Positions 55,729-64,000 of a DNA stretch of 64,000 bases are shown piece by piece. The notes under the pieces are model-generated. The model was not told the DNA's origin, did not search any database, and saw nothing but the letters and a program-made list of their open reading frames with translations. The stretch's first letter is position 1. Each line of letters opens with the position of its first letter. A program made the position numbers and the translations under genes. This DNA is from Apricaphanius iberus (Eukaryota > Chordata > Actinopteri > Cyprinodontiformes > Aphaniidae): positions 124,001-188,000 of the forward strand of contig JAPXFQ010001664.1 of NCBI GenBank assembly GCA_028564705.1, read 5' to 3'.

Positions 55729-56530
55729 TTAAAGGGACTGTATCATGCTATTTTACAGCTGTCAACTTCTGGGATAGACATATATATCATAAAATGTTAC
55801 CGTTGGTGTTATACAGTATTAATTTGTCCTGAAATTTAACCTGTATCCTGTAGTTAATGTTGGACCACAAAGTGAAACGGCTCGTTATAAACGCGCCTCC
55901 TGCACCCCAACGCTACGCTGCAGAGTTGGGAGCAGATCACACTGAAAAAACAGTGCTGAGCTTCACCACAAACAGTATTCTCACAAATAATTTGAAAAGC
56001 ACAGACTACCACAATGAAACTCTGTTATATTAAGGGCTCAGACATTTGGTTCATTTAAATTTTTTCTTTTGTAAAAAATGGAGTCAATAAAGCATATCTC
56101 AGTTGCTAAAACTCCAGGATTTAGACATACCCCAAACCAACACAGCTGCGTCCACCAAGCAAATCTTTCCAGCCCAGTATATCAAAGCGTCGTGGGTGTT
56201 GTTTGTACCTGTTTACAGAACATTCTGAGATGCTACAGATCAATTAATTAACCACACAATGCTGTTATAAGATCACATAAGCAGCTTGATAAATGGATAA
56301 CCCACATTAGCATTAGCATGCAGCCACTTACTTCTCTGTCCATCAGGCGTATTTTCTTCTTTGATCCAGCTGCTGTTTTTTAGGAATGTAGAATAAAATC
56401 CCGTAATCCATGCAGCCAAACAGCCGTTTTCACATGGAAAGTAAAAGAATCCAACAAGACATGAGAAAATTGCACTACCAGATGGTGTAAAACTCCAAAA
56501 ACATGATTTTGCATGATATAGGCCCTTTAA
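55729..56530. mobile_element. TTAA-type MITE family A, complete copy
   Basis: TTAA at 55729-55732 and 56527-56530. Inside, left AGGGACTGTATCATGC and reversed right AGGGCCTATATCATGC form an inverted repeat of about 16 bp. 802 bp including both TTAAs. Homologous over most of its length to 18146-19167. Confidence 0.85.
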
Positions 56531-56866
56531 GATTTCAAATAGTATTTTTGTTTCAGTTAGTTTTTACCATTTGTTAGGTAGTTTAGTTTTAGCTTTTTGA
56601 AAATCCTTAGCTTCAGTTTATTTTTCGTTAATTTCAGTTTAAGTTTTAGTCTTTTCGTTAAACAAGTTGTGTACCAGGGCAAGACAATAACATAGGAAAA
56701 ATGTATAACAAAATTTTAGAAAATAATTATGCTGTTTTAAAAAGATATTGACATGGGCCAGGTAAACAACCATACAAATTAGGCAAGTATAAAAGATATA
56801 TGGCAGAGTAACGGTCAAAGTTCTGTAAACACAATAACAGCACCTATGCAATAAAAAGCCCAACAA

Positions 56867-57368
56867 TTAAAGTGATAGTCTGGATCTCTAAATGAATTAC
56901 AAATTTTAAGAAATGTATTAAATTGACCTCCTGGCCTTAAATGTTGATATAAAATAAGTCATTTTATGAATTATAACATTACGGGTAAGTCCCGCCTTCC
57001 CGTATCTCAGCTATGGCTCAAAAGCCACGGTGCCGCCCACTTGAACCAATCAAGTGATGCCAAGGGCTGTCAATGATCACGAATGCTGTGTGCTCGTGCT
57101 CGTAACTGCGTGCATGCTCAGTTTTCTGTTTACACGGAGCCTCCGAATCAAGCCTCTGCCATTAGTCCCGAGCGCAGCCATGGATCAACACTCAGCTCAA
57201 GAGCAGAAGATACTTATTTCAAGCCAAAAAAACATCCTCACCTCCGATACCTCAATTGTTGTCTCTCTCTCCTCCGCACGTCTTGGCCCATTGACCTGGC
57301 GCGTGCACGGAAATTAGGCGCAGCTTCATGACCTCTTTTTTCTTACAAAGTCCAGACTATCACTTTAA
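56867..57368. mobile_element. TTAA-type MITE family C
   Basis: TTAA at 56867-56870 and 57365-57368, with perfect inverted repeats AGTGATAGTCTGGA just inside. 502 bp. Two overlapping short frames (57054-57317, 57083-57331), with ATG in a GC-rich context, might be remnants of a parental transposase N-terminus but match nothing I know. Confidence 0.85.
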
Positions 57369-57796
57369 TGCAGGGGCTACAGTTTTAAAAAAACACAGTG
57401 GCGACACAAGAAAACAAAAGCCAAGCTACCTTAAGTACTATGAATCGGATTGTATCCAACTTTCTTGCTCTTTGTTTTTATCGAGGCAATTTGTGCAACT
57501 ATAAAGGCACAACACAGATGATTGCATCCGTTACTGGTGACAACACGCAGAAGGCAGGGAGCGACATAGAAATAATTCTTCTTGATTATTATGAGACACA
57601 CTATGAAATGAAAACTAAGCACATTTTCTCAATAAATTCAGTTGATTTTAGTTAGTTTTGTGAACACTCATTACAGTTTTAGTTCGTATTCGTTTGTTAC
57701 AAATTCTTGTTTTTACTTTTATTTCAGTTAACGTATAAGTTTTTTTACTTCTATTTTTCGTTATGTCGTTCGTTTTCGTTAAGGACAATAACACTG

Positions 57797-58075
57797 CCTA
57801 TTTGGGCCTCAAGAGGGTTCTGAAATGGTTTAAAGTAGGGCCCGACTTGGCAAATTGTAAAGGACCTCTGTAGGACCCATATGGGCCCAAACGGCAATCA
57901 AACTATGTGCTAAATAGGGCCCAAGTGGGCAACTTATCAGAAATCTGTTTAGGCCCCACATGTTTGACACTTCAGAGGGACCTGACTGGTAGGAGATATG
58001 GCCTCAAATCTATATTGCGATAAAATCTAACACATCTGCGGTAACAATATGTTTTAATTATTTATTTATTTATCT
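57797..58075. repeat. GGGCCC-rich dispersed repeat, continued, and ATTT run
   Basis: Contains TTTGGGCCTCAAGAGGG, AGTAGGGCCCGACTTGG, GACCCATATGGGCCC, AATAGGGCCCAAGTGGGCAA and GGCCCCACATG at roughly 35-60-base intervals, like a diverged minisatellite. It ends in an (ATTT)n run that was the target of the next hAT element. Confidence 0.6.
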
Positions 58076-60492
58076 TAGAGATGCAACAATACCACTTTTT
58101 TCAAACCGATATGATACAAATACTTGAAATTGAGTACTTGCCGATAGGAGGATCTTTGTGTGGATGCAAGTGGTTGGGTGGCAGAAAAACAAAATGAACG
58201 GCTATAGAGACGCAACGAACACTTCCAAGAGAATCAACAGGCGAAATCTGTGATATTTAATCACTTTAACATCTGAAAACACGGAGAGCTTTAGAGAGAA
58301 ACTTATAAACTGGGTAAGTCCTCATTGGTAATCATCCTTATTTATTTATTTGTAGAAATTTTGTAACTGTTGTATAAGTTGTACTGGAGCTTTAGTAATT
58401 CAGTGGCTTCTGGTCTGGTGAAAAAATTAATATCACTGCTTACACTAGGGTTGGGCGATGTCCACCAAATTGAGAGTTAACGATGTTGACAGTAAAACAT
58501 CTTGATGGACGAACGGGGGGGAGGGGGGGTTTGGTTACTTTTTTTTTTCATTTATCTCTTCACATCAGCCTAAAAAGTACTTAAAAAACAGCACAAAAAA
58601 AACAACTTAATTTTTTTAACCTGTACTTTAGTTACTTTACTGCACTTACACAAGCAGTTTGTGAGTTGCTATCCCACTTGGTGTGAGTTTACTTAATAAA
58701 CTCACACCAGGTTGTTCTCCTTCCAGGTAAAAGTCTTAATATAAATTCTTCCAATCAAGCAGACACCATTACATCAGCTGACAAGTGAACCGCTGATCTC
58801 CTTTGAAGCTCTCATTCCCCATTGCAGCAAAAAGTAGCTAGCTGGAAAACAAAGAGCAGGCACCGATATCTGCGCAGCCTTGACTCATAGTGCGCATAGT
58901 GCAACATTTGTGGCCATCTTTGCTCGTTTCTAAAAATGGTAATTATCTGCATCGCTCAGACTGTCTGCCGCCGAAGACTTGTTAGAGCTGTAATCGGGCC
59001 TTAAAAGTTGGCCCCGAACCGACCTGAACCACAGAGAGTTCAAGAGTATATTTGGATTGGCAGCTTATTATAGCGCGAACCGATTAAACCCCACATTTTC
59101 CGTTAGAATAGTGCATTTATTCTTCAGCATTTTCTGTGAGTTTATCTAAGAGGAGTGGGTTTTTACCATCATGACATGCTGTGTGCCGGTAACATCGTGA
59201 CAGGTAGATTGGGAATAATGCAGCGCTGTAATATAAATTATCGTGCTAAAGAGGCGGACGGGTAAAGACCTTCAGCTCTAGTGCGCGGTAATCGCTCGTG
59301 GTGTTCGGCCATTGGGTTCAGTCTTTGCCGTCCTGCCTCAGCTCTTTTTATGTGCAGCTTAACAAGTTTTGCGCAGCTGTAACAAAGGAGCTGATTGCTG
59401 CGCTCCTTGTCCTGAATCATCCAGATCAATTCTTTTTTTTTTTTTGGAGCTTCACAGAGGGAAAAAAATGCAAACAAAACACACCAAATCCACACACTCA
59501 AACCACGCAAAATAAATAAAAATATATATACAAATATTTTCCACTGTGTTACACTCATTAGTTAGTTATATTCTCAATATTTACAGAGCGGTCCATGCAA
59601 AGGTTTTAGTTAAACTGTAGAAGAGACTAAAGGATTAGTGCGTGTCTGACAGGGTGGGGGGTTTGGCATCACGATGGTGGGTTTCCATTGTGATGTTGGT
59701 CAACCATCATGATGGACGATGACATCGTTCATCGGCACAACCCTAGCTTACACAATTCTTCGTGTTTTTAAACGCCAGTTTTGGAGATACATGCCGTCAT
59801 GTAGCAGCATGATTAATATGCTGATAGAAGTTTGGACATCTTAATCAGAACACGAAACTAATATAACGACGATTTTAAAATACGTTAACACATTTTTTAA
59901 ATAAAACATTCTCTAAATAACAAATGCATGATCACAGGGACTTACCATTAACAAAACGAGCCTCACAAACTGTCAATTGCTGCAGGCTTTCTTTTGTAGC
60001 ATCCAGGTTTAATCTTGTAATTTCCTGCATTCTTTTTCGTTTTTCGAAAAAACTTTTTATCAGGACCCCAATGGGCTGTCCAGTCGACCACACAGCAGGA
60101 ATGAATAATCTGCTCCACTAAATCCTCCTCAAAACGTACAAAACAATCGAATTATAGATAAAATATGTTTCCTGCCTCACGCTACCATGATGCATTGCAA
60201 AAAAACATTAACATTGACGTCACAAAAGATCCCCCTTTATCGAGTACCATTACCGATACCTCTACCGTTTTCTTCTCGGCTTGTTACAACAAATGATGGT
60301 GAATTAGGTAAAAAAAAAAAAGTGATTAAAAATGACCAAAAACCAAAAATTTCAAGTGAAAAATAAACGTTTTCCGTGAAACTATTGGAGAGTTTACACA
60401 TTTTAAGTAACGGTTCATGGTATTGGTTAACTTTAACCGATACCGTACATAAGAACGGTATCGGCCCTGATAACAGTATCTGTGCATCCCTA
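58076..60492. mobile_element. hAT-like element (TAGGGATGCA ends), outer
   Basis: The left end TAGAGATGCAACAATACCAC and reversed right end TAGGGATGCACAGATACTGT are inverted repeats. Flanks ATTTATCT (58068-58075) and ATTTATTT (60493-60500) agree in 7 of 8 positions, though the ATTT-rich target weakens this. The right half has ACCGATACC words typical of such MITEs. It contains a second hAT element at 58446-59745. No transposase. Confidence 0.7.
58446..59745. mobile_element. hAT-like element (TAGGGTTG ends), inner, perfect 8-bp duplication
   Basis: Left TAGGGTTGGGCGATGTCC and reversed right TAGGGTTGTGCCGATGAACG. GCTTACAC occurs exactly at both flanks (58438-58445 and 59746-59753). 1300 bp, with a GGGGGGGAGGGGGGG run near 58515-58529. 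No transposase seen; the minus frame 59238-59558 has no known domain. A reversed relic of the same family lies at 6721-7115. Confidence 0.9.
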
Positions 60493-60500
60493 ATTTATTT

Positions 60501-60815
60501 ATTTATTTATTGCATATATTTAAATCAAAAATGCTTCAAGTTCAACAGGTTTCTGTTAAATGAAAACCAATAAACTTTCAATATCTAAAGTGAAGACAAA
60601 CACTAAACATCAGTATTCTTGCGTACCTGCTGCAAAGTACGTAAGCACAACTTGATGCTATCATCAAATTGTATAACCACGATGTGGCGGTGCAGTCATA
60701 ATCTCTACCTTTGGCTAAATAAACATCACTTCTGCACTAAAATTGTTTATATTACCTACTGGGTGACTGACTGGGCTTAAGTGGGACCTTAACAGTCTGT
60801 GTTATCGGTCTTAAT
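60501..60815. other. Intron sequence, partly GGGCCC repeat
   Basis: ACTGGGCTTAAGTGGGACC near 60773-60791 resembles the GGGCCC repeat. Otherwise unassigned. Confidence 0.35.
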
Positions 60816-61080
60816 CAAGCAAGTTTATTTATAGAGCACAATTCATACACAAGGCAATTCAAAGTGCTTCACAGTTACATAAATTAAGAACACAAATAAA
60901 CATAAAAACACCAACTTAGAAAAAAGATAAAAATAATTAATTACAATAAAAAGCAAGAGTGAAGATAAAATACTTTCAATTGTCATATGCATGGGTAAAA
61001 AGAACAGTTTTCAGCCTGGATTTAAATTTTTTGTTAGAGTTGAGGCTTGTCTCACATCCTCATGAAGACTGTTCCAGATT
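60816..61080 (-). mobile_element. LINE 3'-end fragment of another subfamily
   Basis: AAGCAAGTTTATTTATAGAGC, AAGGCAATTCAAAGTGCTTCAC and GGGTAAAAAGAACAGTTTTCAGC are minus-strand 3'-end features of an L2/Rex-type fish LINE. It ends at 61080, where the Maui-like L2 tail begins. Confidence 0.65.
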
Positions 61081-61662
61081 TTAATTCAATTCAATTCAGT
61101 TTATTTATATAGCGCCATTTCACAACAGATGTCATCTCAAGGCACTTTACAAAAAGAGTTATTACAATACAATGTTTAGTGTAGAAATTACAGAACCACA
61201 GAAGATTGCGTCGTGGAATTCTCAGCAATCCCTCATACTGAGCAAGCATGCAGCGACAGTGGGAAGGAAAAACTCCCTTTTAACAGGAAGAAACCTCCGG
61301 CAGAACCAGGCTCAGCACAAGCGGTTATCTGCCGCGACCGTCTGTGGCTTGGAGAATACACAACAGAGACACAGAAAGAGCAATAGAACTGATGCAGAAG
61401 TTTGTTGCAGGACGTGGAGAATTTTCCGTCACTGCAATGCCATCTTAGTCAGGGTCGTCAAGCAGGGCTAATCCGGAGCACCTACTATAATAGAAAACAG
61501 GTTAGTGCTTGAATTGACAGCACATCATGCAGTTGGGGAGAAGTAGGAGAGAAAGTAGTACAGACCCTAATAATGTCCTCCAACAGCCTAAAGCAGCATA
61601 GCTACTAACATTAACCTGTCTCCTAGCTACTAGGAGACCTGGCTACCAACACTCTGTCTGAG
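61081..61662 (-). mobile_element. L2 3'-end copy almost identical to 7600-8170
   Basis: Shares about 570 bp with copy 1 with only a few visible differences (for example ATACACAACAG vs ATACATAACAG, GGACGTGGAG vs GGAAGTGGAG, and small deletions near 61558 and 61590). 5'-truncated, as usual for LINEs. Confidence 0.9.
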
Positions 61663-61814
61663 TCCTCCTGACCCGTGGACGGTGTAGGGCCGGTAACGGC
61701 CCCCGTCATGCCGGGGTCTTCTCGGCATGACGAGCAGCCTGAAAGTGAAATGCAGCCTCACCGTGTTTAAACTTAAGTGGGTTTAAACTTAAGTGGGTTT
61801 GTCCACAGTTTCTA
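61663..61814. other. Short unassigned segment with hairpin and tandem duplication
   Basis: CGTCATGCCG (61704-61713) and CGGCATGACG (61723-61732) form a perfect 10-bp stem. GTTTAAACTTAAGTGGG is then duplicated in tandem (about 61767-61800), followed by GGGCCC-repeat text TTGTCCACAGTTTC. Confidence 0.65.
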
Positions 61815-63316
61815 TAGTGGGGAGACCAAATATTTGATACACTGCTTATTTTTGAAGTTTTCCCACTTACAAAGCATATAGAGGTATTTTATTTGTATCA
61901 AAGCTCCTCTTCAACTGTGAGGGACAGAATCTAAAACATAAGTATTAGATCGCCCATAAACCAGAAAGAATGTAGGCTCCCACAGACCTGTTAGTTCTTC
62001 TATAAGAAGCCCTCCTGTTCTCCACTCATTACCTGTAATAACTGCTTCTCTGTGAACTTTTTACCTGTATAAAGACACATGTCAACACACTCAAACTAAC
62101 TTTAACCTCTCCATAGCGACCAAGACAAGAGAACTATGCATGGACATCAGGGATAAAATTGTAGAGCTGAACAAGGCTGGGATGGGCTAAAGGACAATAG
62201 GCAAGGAACTTGCAATATATAGAAAATGGAAGAATTTCAGACAATGGTTAATCTCCCTCGGTCTGTAGCGCCATACAAGATCTCTCCTCTTGGGGAATCA
62301 ATGATCATGAGGACAGTGAGCGATGAGCCCAGAACTAAACGGCAGGACCTGGTCAATGACCTGAATAGAGCTGGGACCACAGTCTCAAAGAAAACCATCA
62401 GTAACACACTCTGCCATCATGGATTCAAATCCTGCAGTGCATGCAAGGTCCCCCTGCTCAAGCCAGCGCATGTCAAGGCCCTTCTGAAGTTTGCCAATGA
62501 CCATCTGGATGATCCAGAGGAGAAATGGGAGAAGGTCATGTGGTCTGATGAGACCAAAGTGGAGCTTTTTGGTTTAAACTCCACTCACCGTGTTTGGAGA
62601 AAGAAAAAGGATGAGAACAACACCAAGAACACCATCCCAACTGTAAAGCATGGAGGTGGAAGCATCATTCTTTGGGGATGCTTTTCTGCAAAGGGGACGG
62701 GATGACTGCACCGTATTGAGGGGAGGATGGATGGGGCCATGTATGGTGAGATCTTGGCCAACAATCTCCTTCCCTCAGTAAGAGCATTGAACATGGGTCA
62801 TGGCTGGGTCTTCCAGCATGACAACGACCCGAAACACATCGCCATGGTAACCAAGGAGTGGCTCCGTAGGAAGCAAGGTCCTGGAGTGGCCCAGCCAGTC
62901 TCCAGACCTGAATCCAATAGAAAATCTTTGGAGAGAGCTGAAAGTCCGTGTTGCCCAGCAACAGCCCTGAAACCTGAATGCTCTGCAGAAGATCTGTATG
63001 GAGGAATGGACCAAAATCCCTGCTGCAGTGTGTGCAAACCTGGTGAAGAACTACAGAAAACATCTCAGCTCTGTAACTGCAAACAAAGGTTTCTGTACCA
63101 AATATTGAGTTATGTTTGTCTGATGTATCAAATACTTGATGTAAATTAATACTTATGGAAATTAATTATTTAAAAAACCATCCTCTGAGATTTTCTGCAT
63201 TTTTGTTTTAGATTCTGTCGCTCACAATTGAAGGATACTTTTGATACAAATTACAGGCTTTGTAAGTGTCAAAACGTCAAAAAAAGCAGTGTATCAAATA
63301 CTTGTTCTCCCTACTG
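61815..63316 (+). mobile_element. Tc1-type transposon, full length but inactivated
   Basis: The left end TAGTGGGGAGACCAAATATT and reversed right end CAGTAGGGAGAACAAGTATT are inverted repeats of about 35 bp with mismatches (shared ATTTGATACACTGCTT). TA lies on the left (61813-61814) and CA, a probable decayed TA, on the right. 1502 bp. It encodes a broken transposase. Confidence 0.85.
62115..63085 (+). pseudogene. Tc1 transposase pseudogene (DD34E type)
   Basis: The N-terminal HTH ([16 protein letters not shown]) meets a stop near 62188. The main frame 62226-62705 has [31 protein letters not shown] (first Asp, about 62552) and [19 protein letters not shown], then TGA at 62703. It continues in the same frame with [16 protein letters not shown] and [10 protein letters not shown] (second Asp, about 62820). 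A shift near 62876 puts [18 protein letters not shown] (third catalytic Glu) in another frame. The stop could be a CGA to TGA CpG transition. Confidence 0.88.
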
Positions 63317-63829
63317 CAGGGCTCTACTGTTAACACACAGGATCTAGGAAGCAACCATCCTCTAACAAAGCAGAAATAACCAAAAACGCCCTTCTTTCCT
63401 ATTGGTAAAATAGCCAAAATAACCTTCTTTCACCAATATCCAACAGCATATAAGTTTCTACACAAAGAAACGTAATGTCCAGTTTATTTCCCTAAGGACT
63501 AGACAACAGCAGCCAAGAGAGTACTTTCAGAGCAAAGTTCACCAAAACCTGCACCCAAGTAGCCACTTCTGAGTCTGAGCAAGATCTGATATACTCTGCA
63601 GGTTTGCCACAGCTGCAATATTCTGCCTCAGCTGCTGATTGGCACAATTGGTCAGAGCTACATTGGACTGCACAGCCAAGACAGGGTGAACAAGTGGAAA
63701 AACCCTGCCTGCACAGAGCTGCATGTACCAGAAAAGAGCAATAGAAAAAAAATAAAGTGACAGTCACATTAACCTTTGATCTTCCAAATCAAATAGAGCT
63801 TGTTTTTAACATTGAACATTTGAGCTCAT
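63317..63829. other. Intron sequence, unassigned
   Basis: A minus frame at 63492-63767 (91 codons) begins with a hydrophobic stretch and is Cys/Ser-rich. It matches nothing I know and has no splice or repeat context, so I do not call it a gene. Confidence 0.3.
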
Positions 63830-63945
63830 GCCCATGTAGTCCACCTTTACCCCTCACAGGACTCATATACGTTGCCCATATGGACTTCACATGTGGGACC
63901 CATATAACCAAAACCAGATGGGCCCCACATGTTGTTTTCGTGATT
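63830..63945. repeat. GGGCCC-rich dispersed repeat, another segment
   Basis: CATATGGACTTCACATGTGGGACCCATATAACC and GATGGGCCCCACATG-type words match the style of 55560-55677 and 57797-58010. It is directly followed by the GGGACGGGA-type repeat. Confidence 0.55.
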
Positions 63946-64000
63946 GGTAACGTGATTTTGGACAGGACAGGAAACAATCCACGGGTTTGGGCGGGAAACC
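63946..64000. repeat. Start of a GGGACGGGA-type repeat, cut by the window end
   Basis: GGTAACGTGATTTTGGACAG and CAATCCACGGG match 24752-24796. Confidence 0.65.

Larger units (their letters stand above)
55678..57796. mobile_element. hAT-like element (CAGTGTTATTG ends) carrying two nested MITEs
   Basis: The left end CAGGGTTTAATTGGTTTTTA and reversed right end CAGTGTTATTGTCCTTAACG are diverged inverted repeats. Flanks CCTATGTG (55670-55677) and CCTATTTG (57797-57804) give an 8-bp duplication with one mismatch. The body has many TTCGTTTTCGTTAA-type repeats near the right end and TTTCAGTTAGTTTTT near 56560. Two TTAA MITEs account for about 1.3 kb of its 2119 bp. No transposase. Confidence 0.78.

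Noticed and set aside
63492..63767. Possible small Cys-rich secreted protein on the minus strand
   Set aside because: Hydrophobic start and Cys content are suggestive, but there is no family match, no splice context and a competing frame of equal quality in the same place.
54787..64000. The atp2b exon after TM10 (start of the calmodulin-binding tail)
   Set aside because: No acceptor followed by the expected I/V-x-T-I-P-T-S coding was seen; it probably lies beyond the window.

Overview
This window is teleost fish nuclear DNA. It is a stretch of a plasma-membrane Ca2+-ATPase gene (ATP2B/PMCA, plus strand) whose introns are packed with transposable elements. The evidence is six intron-split PMCA exons with consensus splice sites, together with fish-typical repeats: Rex3, Rex1-like, Maui-type L2, Tx1/L1 and RTE LINEs, Tc1/mariner, hAT and PIF/Harbinger transposons, a tRNA-derived SINE and long CATA microsatellites. 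Nothing bacterial or phage-like is seen, and no CRISPR.

Host gene: exons at 20654-20741, 20820-20926, 29224-29415, 45825-46038, 47455-47666 and 54679-54786 join in frame over 921 nt (307 codons), without a stop. They run from the end of the catalytic P domain (TGDGTNDGP hinge motif) through transmembrane segments 5-10. Earlier exons (actuator domain, DKTG phosphorylation site) must lie left of the window or are unrecognised in the first 20 kb. The calmodulin-binding C-terminal exons lie beyond 64000. Residues favour a PMCA2/PMCA3-type paralogue. Intron sizes are very uneven: 78 bp, 8.3 kb, 16.4 kb, 1.4 kb, 7.0 kb and more than 9.2 kb.

Layout: 1-6.3 kb, decayed RTE then a Tx1/L1 LINE split by a hAT derivative, with a GC-rich tail. 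6.3-7.6 kb, hAT relics. 7.6-13 kb, a nearly full-length minus-strand L2 LINE carrying a Harbinger-type MITE. 13-17 kb, BED-finger hAT, Rex3 and a deleted Tc1. 17-20.6 kb, TTAA-flanked MITEs in a LINE remnant. 20.6-29.4 kb, exons separated by a second L2, MITEs and a Rex1-like fragment. 29.4-45.8 kb, intron with LINE pieces, a Harbinger transposase exon, hAT and Tc1 fragments, and an intact DD38E Tc1-type transposon inside a CATA microsatellite that also holds a SINE. 45.8-54.8 kb, three exons with old L2, hAT and Gypsy remnants. 54.8-64 kb, a nested stack of hAT elements and TTAA MITEs within a GGGCCC-rich repeat, then a second copy of the L2 3' end and an inactivated Tc1.

The transposons are mostly dead and several can be ordered in time by nesting. 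The one element that looks intact is the DD38E (Intruder-like) transposon at 41513-43130. Family names come from recognising motifs by eye, with no database search.
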